Source: Holosporales bacterium (GTDB taxonomy: Bacteria > Pseudomonadota > Alphaproteobacteria > UBA3830 > JAIRMZ01). From it: a stretch of DNA of 12,927 nucleotides. A program made the translations under genes and the position numbers. The notes under the pieces are model-generated. The model searched no databases, was not told the DNA's origin, and worked only from the letters and a program-made list of their open reading frames with translations. Positions 6,435 through 12,927 of the stretch are shown here, piece after piece; the first letter of the stretch is position 1, and each line of letters starts with the position of its first letter. The stretch is taken from the NCBI GenBank assembly GCA_031255325.1, contig JAIRST010000044.1:1-12927 (forward strand), in the 5' to 3' direction.

Positions 6435-7283
6435 ATGATCCATTTTTATAAAATGCAAGCGTTGGGGAACGATTTTATCGTTCTTGTTGAGGCTTCTCTT
6501 TTTGCTGAACACGTTCGTTTCCTTTCAAATCGACATTATGGTATTGGAGCCGATCAAGTTATTTGCCTTCATATCTCCTCCAAAAATAAATCCACCCGCG
6601 TTTCCTTTTTCAACGCAGACGGCACCCAAGCAGAGATGTGTGGTAATGGGCTAAGGTGCGTAGGGCTTTTGCTCACGCATCTTACAGGACGGAAATCTCA
6701 CACAGTGCATACCTGCACCCGAGCGCATATCCTTGATGTTTTAAATGCGGGAATGGTGCGTGTCAGTATGGGAACTGTGGAAATTCTTTCTTCCATGTCC
6801 GCTGAGCATCTTTTGGCACAAGAATCTACACAAGATTTCAAACCTTTTGTCCAAGATTATGGTCTTGTGAATGTAGGTAATCCTCATTTGGTGTTTTTTG
6901 TACGTAATCCAGATACCGCAATGATGGCTGCTCGCTTTGGTCCGATTTTCGAAAAACATCCTCTATTCCCTAAACGTATTAATGTAGGATTTGCCTATTA
7001 TCCTGTGGGACAAAAGCATACACTGCCTGACCCGCTACGCTTTTCCCTTTCCGTTTGGGAACGAGGCGCCGGTCTAACGTATGCGTGTGGAAGTGGCGCT
7101 CTTGCTGCGGCTGCTTTGGGGCGGCATCTCTATGCATGGCCTGTTCCATGTGAAGTCAATCAACAAGGAGGAAGCTTGATAATCAATGTGAATGGCACAG
7201 AATATACGCAAACCGGTCATGCACAGCTCGTTTTCGAAGCGGATATCTCTCTTCCTCTTGATTTTCGCGTTTCGCACTATTAA
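6435..7283 (+). CDS. dapF: Diaminopimelate epimerase
   Basis: DapF is a cofactor-free epimerase that converts LL- to meso-diaminopimelate for lysine and peptidoglycan synthesis in the cytoplasm. The 282-aa product has the two catalytic cysteines in their signatures: Cys69 in AEMCGNGLRC and Cys218 in TYACGSGALA. Substrate-binding blocks are MQALGNDF (residues 7-14), NVGNPH (146-151), NVGFA (183-187) and WERGAG (208-213). The start at 6435 opens the fold correctly, but no Shine-Dalgarno sequence lies at a normal distance; AAAGGAT is ~17 nt away. The mRNA may be nearly leaderless if the promoter at 6394-6420 is real. It is followed after 28 nt by dcd, so the dapF-to-ugd genes may form one unit. 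Confidence 0.96.
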   Translation: MIHFYKMQALGNDFIVLVEASLFAEHVRFLSNRHYGIGADQVICLHISSKNKSTRVSFFNADGTQAEMCGNGLRCVGLLLTHLTGRKSHTVHTCTRAHILDVLNAGMVRVSMGTVEILSSMSAEHLLAQESTQDFKPFVQDYGLVNVGNPHLVFFVRNPDTAMMAARFGPIFEKHPLFPKRINVGFAYYPVGQKHTLPDPLRFSLSVWERGAGLTYACGSGALAAAALGRHLYAWPVPCEVNQQGGSLIINVNGTEYTQTGHAQLVFEADISLPLDFRVSHY

Positions 7284-7311
7284 CTTTTTTCAGTCACGTG
7301 AAGGAGATGCC

Positions 7312-7905
7312 GTGTCCATTCTTCCCGATTCTTGGATCCGCGAGAAAGCTTTAAATGAAGGGATGATTACTCCTTTCATAGAATTGCAAAAAGGAGAAGG
7401 ATTTCTTTCGTATGGAGTTTCTTCGTATGGGTATGATGCCCGTGTGGCGGATGAGTTTAAAATCTTTACAAATGTTAATTCTACTGTTGTGGACCCAAAG
7501 CAATTTGCTCCGAGCGTTTTTATCGACAAAAAGACAGACGTTTGTCTCATCCCTCCTAATAGTTTTGCTCTTGCGCGTACGATGGAATCTTTTAAGATTC
7601 CCCGAGATGTGCTTGTTATTTGTATGGGGAAATCTACCTATGCACGATGTGGCATTATCGTAAACGTAACACCGCTCGAGCCTGAATGGGAAGGACATGT
7701 TACCCTTGAATTTTCCAATACGACCCCTTTGCCCGCCAAGATTTATGCTAATGAAGGCGCATGCCAGTTTATTTTCCTTAAAGCAGAGCGCTCATGTGAC
7801 GTTTCATACAAAGATCGCAAAGGGAAATACATGCATCAGAAAGGTATTACTTTGCCGAAAGTGACGTTTCCTGCGGACAGCCAGCAAGAGGTTGGCACCC
7901 TATGA
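7312..7905 (+). CDS. dcd: dCTP deaminase
   Basis: Dcd converts dCTP to dUTP and ammonia, feeding dTTP synthesis through dUTPase. The start is GTG at 7312, with AAGGAGA (7301-7307) directly upstream; the longer ATG frame from 7192 lies inside dapF and lacks family similarity. The resulting 197-aa protein begins SILPDSWIREKA as in alphaproteobacterial homologues. Visible motifs are SYGVSSYGYDARV (residues 33-45), IPPNSFALA, GKSTYARCGI (106-115, containing the active-site Ser and Arg) and EPEWEGHVTLEFSN, where Glu133 should be the general base. There is no sign of a fused dUTPase activity. Its stop overlaps the galU start (ATGA at 7902-7905), indicating translational coupling. Confidence 0.95.
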   Translation: MSILPDSWIREKALNEGMITPFIELQKGEGFLSYGVSSYGYDARVADEFKIFTNVNSTVVDPKQFAPSVFIDKKTDVCLIPPNSFALARTMESFKIPRDVLVICMGKSTYARCGIIVNVTPLEPEWEGHVTLEFSNTTPLPAKIYANEGACQFIFLKAERSCDVSYKDRKGKYMHQKGITLPKVTFPADSQQEVGTL

Positions 7906-8795
7906 CCCTTCATAAAGTTCGCAAGGCCGTCTTTCCTATTGGAGGATTGGGAACGCGCTTTTTGCCGGTCACAAAAGCTCTTCCTAAGGAAATGCTTCCT
8001 GTCATTGATAAACCCCTTATTCAATTTGTTGTTGAGGAAGCCTTAGAAGCGGGATTGGAAGAGTTGATTTTCATTACGGGGCGTGGAAAGGAAGCGATCG
8101 AAAATCACTTCGACACAGCTTTTGAACTAGAACGTATGTTGTACGATCGTGGCAAGTTACGTGTTTTAGCGGATGTTAAACAGTGTTCATTAGAGCCCGG
8201 GTGTGCCTCATACATTCGTCAACAGGAACCTAAAGGGCTTGGGCATGCTGTATGGTGCGCACGCCATCTTGTAGGGAATGAACCGTTTGCTGTGTTGCTC
8301 GCGGATGAGCTCATTTTAGGGGCTAAAATGCCCGCTATCGCAGAGCTTTTACAAACGTGCGAAGGGGAAGGTAATAGTATTGCGGTTACGGAAGTACCCT
8401 ATGAGCATGTTTCACGTTACGGCATTTTAGCCCATGCTGCGCGCCAGGGAATGATATGTACAGCACACGATATTGTTGAAAAACCAAAGCCTGAAGAAGC
8501 TCCGTCTCAGACGGCCGTAATTGGTCGTTATATTTTATCTCCACGTATATTCGGATATTTGGAGCAGCAAAAACCTACCTCCTCTGGTGAAATTCAGTTA
8601 ACGAATGCTATAGCTTGTATGTTAAAGGACGGAACGCCTTTAACGGGTGTTTATGTTTCTGGCAGACGGTTTGATTGCGGGGCTCGAGACGGAATAGTGG
8701 CGGCAACCCTTTTTAGAGCTTTGCAAGATGCTGCGCTTGCGCCAATTGTACGAGAAAGTATTAAAGTGTTTGATTCAAACGAAAGGGCGCTATGA
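7902..8795 (+). CDS. galU: UTP-glucose-1-phosphate uridylyltransferase
   Basis: GalU makes UDP-glucose from UTP and glucose 1-phosphate, supplying lipopolysaccharide, capsule and UDP-glucuronate synthesis. The 297-aa length is usual. The nucleotide-binding loop GGLGTRFLPVTKALPKEM spans residues 14-31; GLGHAV lies at 112-117; LLADELI contains the metal-site Asp135; VEKPKPEEA with Lys194 and IGRYIL (207-212) follow. The start overlaps the dcd stop by ATGA, and the stop overlaps the ugd start the same way (8792-8795), so the three are almost surely one transcript. A weak AGAGG (7886-7890) is the only ribosome site. Its partner is the adjacent ugd, which uses its product. Confidence 0.96.
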   Translation: MTLHKVRKAVFPIGGLGTRFLPVTKALPKEMLPVIDKPLIQFVVEEALEAGLEELIFITGRGKEAIENHFDTAFELERMLYDRGKLRVLADVKQCSLEPGCASYIRQQEPKGLGHAVWCARHLVGNEPFAVLLADELILGAKMPAIAELLQTCEGEGNSIAVTEVPYEHVSRYGILAHAARQGMICTAHDIVEKPKPEEAPSQTAVIGRYILSPRIFGYLEQQKPTSSGEIQLTNAIACMLKDGTPLTGVYVSGRRFDCGARDGIVAATLFRALQDAALAPIVRESIKVFDSNERAL

Positions 8796-10114
8796 AGGTC
8801 ACAATTATTGGAACAGGATACGTTGGCCTTGTCTCGGGCACATGCCTAGCTGAATTCGGATTTCAAGTGACATGTGTCGACAAAATTGCCGAGAAAATTG
8901 ACAAACTCAATAATAGTATTATGCCAATTTTTGAACCAGGACTAAAAGATCTTGTTGTCAAAAATGTCGCACAAGGACGTCTGTATTTTACCAAAAACTT
9001 GGCGAAAGCTGTCGGTTTATCAGATATTATACTTATCGCTGTTGGGACCCCCACAGGGTACAGCACAGGAAGCGCTGATTTGCGTTACGTTTTTGAAGCA
9101 GCACAAGAAATAGCACCGCTTCTTCAAGGGTATACAGTTATTGTCACAAAATCGACTGTTCCCGTAGGAACAACCCGTCAAGTGCGTGACACAATTCGAG
9201 TAGCTGCTCCAAAAGCAGATTTTGATGTCGCTTCGAATCCAGAGTTTCTGCGCGAAGGAGCAGCTATTGCTGACTTTATGAACCCAGAACGCGTTGTTAT
9301 TGGTGTTGAGTCTGATCGCGCTAAAGAAAGGATGCACACACTCTATAGCTCTCTTTCTCAACGAGAAATACCGCTTGTGTTTACCAATTTCGAAACAGCA
9401 GAACTTTCTAAGTACGCCTCGAACACTTTTCTAGCGACGAAAATAGAATTTATCAACCAGATAGCAGACCTTGCAGAAGTATGCGGAGCCGATGTTCAGC
9501 ATATAGCGCATATCATGGGATTGGATGCACGTATTGGAAAGGCGTTTCTTCAGCCTGGACCAGGATTTGGAGGATCATGTTTTCCAAAAGATACACGAGC
9601 TTTAGCAGCTTTCGCACACGAACGACACGTATCGGTTCCTTTGATTGACGCGGTGGATTCGTCCAATGAAGCCCGTAAAAAAGCAATGGCAAAAAAAATT
9701 ATCGCAGCATGTGGAGGATCTGTACGGGGAAAAAAGCTGGCTATTCTTGGACTTACTTTCAAAGCCAATACAGACGATATGCGCGAGAGTGCCAGCCTTA
9801 TCATTCTGCCCATACTCAAAGAAGCAGGAGCTGTACTTTCTGCCTTTGATCCTGAAGCAGACATAACGCAGAACATAGAGTTTGCGGGAGTTGAAAGGGT
9901 GCCAGATATTGTAACAGCTTGCCAAGGAGCGGATGCCATAGTAATTTTGACCGAGTGGGATATTTTTAAAGCATTGCCATTTGAGAAACTTGCTGAAGTT
10001 GTCAAGGAACGACTTCTTATTGATTTAAGGAATTTGTATGAACTGGATAATGTTACCAAAGCTAAATTTTCCTATGTTAGCCTTGGTCGGCCGACAGTAC
10101 AGCCAAAATATTAG
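8792..10114 (+). CDS. ugd: UDP-glucose 6-dehydrogenase
   Basis: Ugd oxidises UDP-glucose twice with NAD+ to UDP-glucuronate, used for capsule, exopolysaccharide or lipid A sugars. The 440-aa protein has an N-terminal Rossmann loop IGTGYVGLVSG (residues 6-16), the TKSTVPVGTT segment (119-128), SNPEFLREGAA (148-158) and the catalytic GPGFGGSCFPKDT with nucleophile Cys263. The C-terminal UDP-binding domain carries LAILGLTFKANTDDMRES. Start and stop are well defined. It overlaps galU by ATGA, so substrate maker and user are coupled. No terminator is visible in the 54 bp after it; that gap has a TATAAA (10135-10140) that could serve the next gene. Confidence 0.97.
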   Translation: MKVTIIGTGYVGLVSGTCLAEFGFQVTCVDKIAEKIDKLNNSIMPIFEPGLKDLVVKNVAQGRLYFTKNLAKAVGLSDIILIAVGTPTGYSTGSADLRYVFEAAQEIAPLLQGYTVIVTKSTVPVGTTRQVRDTIRVAAPKADFDVASNPEFLREGAAIADFMNPERVVIGVESDRAKERMHTLYSSLSQREIPLVFTNFETAELSKYASNTFLATKIEFINQIADLAEVCGADVQHIAHIMGLDARIGKAFLQPGPGFGGSCFPKDTRALAAFAHERHVSVPLIDAVDSSNEARKKAMAKKIIAACGGSVRGKKLAILGLTFKANTDDMRESASLIILPILKEAGAVLSAFDPEADITQNIEFAGVERVPDIVTACQGADAIVILTEWDIFKALPFEKLAEVVKERLLIDLRNLYELDNVTKAKFSYVSLGRPTVQPKY

Positions 10115-10168
10115 GGCTCTGGCAATATTTTTCATATAAAGTTCCTTTAAGAGTCTAAGAGAATTGGA

Positions 10169-12436
10169 ATGCATAAACGTTTAGGGATAGGGCTTTGTGT
10201 ACTCTTGGCAAGTTGCAGGGGAGGAGGGGGAGGGAGTGAACCTACCCCTTCTAAATATATTCCTACCTACGATACTCCAGAGCCTATTACGATTCTAAAT
10301 ACAGTCGGAGGTATGTATAGGGATCTTGTAGGGGTCAAAGGGGCGCATAACGCTAACATCAAAGGAGCAGGCGTAACCATGGCTATTTTTGAAGAAGGAC
10401 CTTACTCGCAAAACGAAATGGATAGAGAGTTTCCCGGTCGTTGGAGCGTTGGCGATGGTGAGCATGCAATGCCTGCTCCGTCGACCCCTTCTGCGTCAAA
10501 ACATGCGTACCAGGTTGCCACATTTGCCAATAGCGTTGCCCCTGCCGTACATTTTGTGATGTATAAAAGTGATGACTCTGCCTTGGATTACATTGTCAAT
10601 AATAACAAAGCCACTGTTATTAACGAAAGCATGTACATTCCGCAAATTAGGACCGGCGGTTCTAGTGGAACAACTTTAACTGGGCAGAAGCCAAGTGAAC
10701 AGTGTATGATTCAAACTTCCTCCTCCATTTTTGGCAGTAACGAAGCCATCATGTTTATTGCCGCAGGAAATGATCCAGGGCATGCGGCATGTAACCGTGT
10801 TCATAATCCCTATACCGGAGCTGCCCAAAAGTTAACTGAGTATTCCCATAGGAACATATTTTTTGTAAGTAATGCGGTTTCAAATGGGGGTGGAGGATAT
10901 GAGATGAAATTCTGTTATCCGGCAGAGGGAGACGCTGATAATAATTTTTTTGTTTGTGATGAAGGAGGCTGCGGCACAAGTTTTGCGGCACCACAGTGTG
11001 CAGCAATAGCGGCTTTGCTTCAGAGTCAGTGGCGGTATTTTACGGTACATTGCAATCAGCTGGGGATTTTAATGTGGGAGACAGCAGACAGGATTCCTGT
11101 TACGTATACAAAGAAATATGATGTAAATGTAAACCCTATTGCGCCTAACGTAACAGTAACGGCATTGCTTCGCCGGCCGAATGTGCAGAAGGCGTTTGCA
11201 TTTGACGAGCAGGTAGCACGTGCGATGGGGATTACTTATGTAAAGACGGTGGCGCATACGAGTGCAGCGTTTGGGGGGAGTTTTTATAAGCTAGGGCTGC
11301 AGGGGACGGTATTTGTGGACAAATATGGAAGGAGTTGGTCGGGATTAACGGATAAAGAAGCGAATATATACCGGAATATAACGACTTCAAGCGAGCCGAC
11401 ATTTGCTTCTATTCTGGACTGGTTTTCAGATTTGCCGCCCGAGACGACCTCGCAAAGGATCGCCTCCTTTGCGCAGATTCAAGCTTATGGAAAGAAGCGC
11501 TGGGCGCAAGATCGGTCTATGCTGATGGCCACGGGCAGATCCCCTGCTGCAATTTCCAATGGAGAGATGCACTTTACGCTTATTCCACGCGTACAGACCT
11601 CCATTGCGGTTAACCAGAAGCCGGGCAGAGCTTCCTTTACTTCCTCAGGAACATTAACGATCCACGAATACTGGAGTCATGAATCAGGTTTGCTGAGTAT
11701 GTTTCCGGCAGGTGCAACAGTAAGGAATCATTTGGTATATGGATCTTATCTTATGGGGATGGAGTTTTTTCATGCACAAGAGAAGAAGGCGCATATTGCT
11801 TCGACCCCTTATGCGCTGAACAAAACATCTGGGGGATTGCTCAGCTTATCTGGGAATTATGGAGGCTTAGATTATCGCGTGCGGATGGGAACCTTTCACG
11901 AGAGTGCGGATGTGTTGACGACTAAAAGTGCTGGGGCTTTATCGTTAGGAGCCGGAAGTATCACGGGAACGATGGATTTTACCACGCTTTGGCAGGTTTC
12001 CGAAAGGATAAGCATGGTGAACACGCTGGTATATGGTCAGACGCGTCCGTATAGAGCGTTGCATTTAAGCATGTTAACGCCATTGGCGCCGATTCACACG
12101 ATGGAAATTCGGTCCGGGGTAATGATGAAGGAGATGTCTATTGGAAGCTTGCCGTTGAATTGGGGAATTTTTTATTCCGAGCCCAAGCGGGTGGTATCTG
12201 CCCGGACACAGCTGACTATGCCTATTGAGCATTGTATGGATGGCAGCATTCGGTACGAAGAGAAAGAGGTGAACTTGAAGCCCGACGCGAAAGAGCGGCG
12301 CTTTGAAGCCGTTGCGGAAACCTCTCTTGCTTCAGGCCTTACCCTCTCCACCTCTTTCTCCCGAATCCAAAATGCAGGCCATTCCTCCTTCTCTAAACCC
12401 CAACACGCCTTCGCTCTCTCTTTAAGAGGCTTATAA
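10169..12436 (+). CDS. Predicted lipoprotein autotransporter with subtilisin-like (S8) passenger, catalytic Asp replaced
   Basis: The 755-aa product begins with a lipoprotein signal peptide: basic MHKR, a hydrophobic core, and a lipobox LASC with Cys16 as the lipidated residue. A glycine-rich tether follows, and residue +2 is Arg, which fits outer-membrane sorting. Residues ~55-300 resemble an S8 peptidase: the GAGVTMAIFEEG strand (68-77), the His motif KHAYQVATF (His112), FIAAGN with oxyanion Asn201, and GTSFAAPQ with nucleophile Ser271. The first motif has Glu75 where subtilases have Asp. From ~465 to the end the sequence is rich in alternating, glycine-containing strands, like an autotransporter beta-barrel; it ends in AFALSLRGL, not an aromatic residue. 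The passenger has seven cysteines (179-295). The ribosome site is weak. Targets are unknown; NalP-like lipidated autotransporters are the nearest known design. Confidence 0.75.
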   Translation: MHKRLGIGLCVLLASCRGGGGGSEPTPSKYIPTYDTPEPITILNTVGGMYRDLVGVKGAHNANIKGAGVTMAIFEEGPYSQNEMDREFPGRWSVGDGEHAMPAPSTPSASKHAYQVATFANSVAPAVHFVMYKSDDSALDYIVNNNKATVINESMYIPQIRTGGSSGTTLTGQKPSEQCMIQTSSSIFGSNEAIMFIAAGNDPGHAACNRVHNPYTGAAQKLTEYSHRNIFFVSNAVSNGGGGYEMKFCYPAEGDADNNFFVCDEGGCGTSFAAPQCAAIAALLQSQWRYFTVHCNQLGILMWETADRIPVTYTKKYDVNVNPIAPNVTVTALLRRPNVQKAFAFDEQVARAMGITYVKTVAHTSAAFGGSFYKLGLQGTVFVDKYGRSWSGLTDKEANIYRNITTSSEPTFASILDWFSDLPPETTSQRIASFAQIQAYGKKRWAQDRSMLMATGRSPAAISNGEMHFTLIPRVQTSIAVNQKPGRASFTSSGTLTIHEYWSHESGLLSMFPAGATVRNHLVYGSYLMGMEFFHAQEKKAHIASTPYALNKTSGGLLSLSGNYGGLDYRVRMGTFHESADVLTTKSAGALSLGAGSITGTMDFTTLWQVSERISMVNTLVYGQTRPYRALHLSMLTPLAPIHTMEIRSGVMMKEMSIGSLPLNWGIFYSEPKRVVSARTQLTMPIEHCMDGSIRYEEKEVNLKPDAKERRFEAVAETSLASGLTLSTSFSRIQNAGHSSFSKPQHAFALSLRGL

Positions 12437-12448
12437 AAATGCTAAAGT

Positions 12449-12476
12449 CCCTCCTTTCTTTCTTGAAAGAGGAGGG
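12449..12476. terminator. Hairpin after the S8 gene, possible terminator
   Basis: CCCTCCT (12449-12455) pairs with AGGAGGG (12470-12476), and inside it CTTTC (12458-12462) pairs with GAAAG (12465-12469) around a TT loop, leaving a TT bulge. The stem begins 12 nt after the stop codon. No U-tract follows on the plus strand; on the minus strand a short T run comes only ~10 nt later. It may be a transcript-end or stabilising structure and not a classic intrinsic terminator. Confidence 0.35.
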
Positions 12477-12492
12477 GGAGCCATTGCCTCCT

Positions 12493-12651
12493 ATTCATGC
12501 AAGAGCATTTTGGAAATCAAGCAAAAAGACACTTAAGAAAATTTAATGACATACGAAAAGAGCCTTTTTATCTCTTTCTGAAGAAAAGCGAGAGATAATT
12601 CAATATAGGGACCCCAAGTGGTTTTTAAAGAACTTGGAAAAATTGTTGTAA
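12493..12651 (+). pseudogene. Decayed 3' end of an IS1595/IS1016-like transposase
   Basis: The gap 12437-12824 has no intact gene, but about 155 bp encode the broken end of a transposase. One frame reads AFW (12505-12513). After one extra base, the next reads NQAKRHLRKFNDIRKEPF and YLFLKK (12515-12586), then SER, a TAA at 12596-12598, and FNIGTP. After one missing base it continues PKWFLKNLEKLL to a TAA at 12649-12651. IS1016-type transposases (IS1595 family) end in ENFWNQAKRHLRKFNGI, FLKECEWRFNYGTP, as I recall them. So an insertion, a stop and a deletion are visible in the fossil. Ends of the element are not defined. Confidence 0.58.
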
Positions 12652-12711
12652 AGCTATTAATATCTCAGGGGCATGCCTTTTTTTATTGTAAACAGCACAC
12701 AAATCCTGCGT

Positions 12712-12760
12712 AATTCCCAACTCTTGTGGTTTTTTACCCCGAGGGGGTATCTTAGGAATT
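12712..12760. repeat. Nested inverted repeat upstream of the HIT gene
   Basis: An inner hairpin, TACCCC (12735-12740), GAG loop, GGGGTA (12744-12749), lies inside an outer pair AATTCC (12712-12717) and GGAATT (12755-12760). The outer stem can grow by a GC pair with a two-base bulge. A run of six T residues precedes the inner stem, the wrong side for a plus-strand terminator. It could be a leader structure or operator for the gene at 12825, or another mobile-element remnant. Confidence 0.35.
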
Positions 12761-12824
12761 GCTAATGTCCTCTTATCGGATTATTTACAATGATCATCAG
12801 TAATTTTGAAGGAGACTTACACTT

Positions 12825-12927
12825 ATGTACAATCCAGACAATGTTTTTGCTAAAATTTTACGAGGCGATCTTCCGGCGAAGTGTGTGTACGAAGACGATG
12901 ATGTTCTCGCCTTTAACGATATTCATC
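12825..12927 (+). CDS. HIT family (histidine triad) protein, 5' end only
   Basis: The first 34 codons are present before the window ends. The start is ATG 12825, with AAGGAGA at 12809-12815. The opening, MYNPDNVFAKILRGDLPAKC followed by VYEDDDVLAFNDI, is the standard N-terminus of HIT (HinT-like) nucleotide-binding hydrolases, which cleave adenosine phosphoramidates. The His-x-His-x-His triad lies beyond the window, so activity cannot be judged. A TACAAT (12786-12791) may be its -10, but no good -35 is seen. Confidence 0.85.
   Translation, partial: MYNPDNVFAKILRGDLPAKCVYEDDDVLAFNDIH

Noticed and set aside
7192..7311. Longer dcd start at 7192
   Set aside because: The extra 40 residues lie within dapF in another frame; the GTG at 7312 has AAGGAGA and starts the family N-terminus.
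12568..12598. 8-bp inverted repeat TTATCTCT/AGAGATAA
   Set aside because: It lies within the transposase fossil and is most simply coding residue; no U-tract follows.

Overview
The window looks like a chromosomal segment of an alphaproteobacterium, possibly a host-associated one such as a member of the Holosporales (placement is inference). Three things point there: a TrcR/DUF1013 cell-cycle regulator, an ELM1-family protein (in bacteria mainly alphaproteobacterial), and the alphaproteobacterial style of RecR, dCTP deaminase and UDP-glucose dehydrogenase. Two decayed insertion-sequence fragments in the larger gaps suggest past IS activity.

Layout. 1-298: AT-rich leader with a possible CDS tail (1-150) and the rubrerythrin promoter with a 12-bp palindrome. 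299-1659 (+): rubrerythrin, then lgt (lipoprotein diacylglyceryl transferase). 1660-1983: convergent gap holding a fossil of an IS982-like transposase on the minus strand. 4588-1984 (-): ffs (SRP RNA), dnaX, ybaB and recR, packed tightly, an order known in many bacteria. 4595-4746: two divergent promoters, both with a TATACT -10. 4799-6330 (+): trcR/DUF1013 and an ELM1-family gene. 6435-10114 (+): dapF, dcd, galU and ugd; the last three are joined by ATGA overlaps. 10169-12436 (+): a predicted lipoprotein with a subtilisin-like (S8) domain and a C-terminal beta-barrel-like region. 12437-12824: a gap with a hairpin, an IS1595/IS1016-like transposase fossil and a nested inverted repeat. 12825-12927: the start of a HIT-family protein that runs off the window.

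How it fits together. Most genes are housekeeping: replication and recombination (dnaX, ybaB, recR), protein targeting (ffs), lipoprotein maturation (lgt), lysine/peptidoglycan precursor synthesis (dapF), dUTP/dTTP supply (dcd), and UDP-glucose and UDP-glucuronate for surface glycans (galU, ugd). Two genes stand out as accessory: the AT-rich rubrerythrin (oxidative stress, low oxygen) and the S8 protein. The latter has the histidine, the oxyanion asparagine and the serine of a subtilase, but glutamate where the catalytic aspartate should be. Its sequence is compositionally mosaic, with a sudden reversal of G/C strand bias in the last ~115 bp, which suggests recombination with a paralogue. It is the best candidate here for something poorly described.
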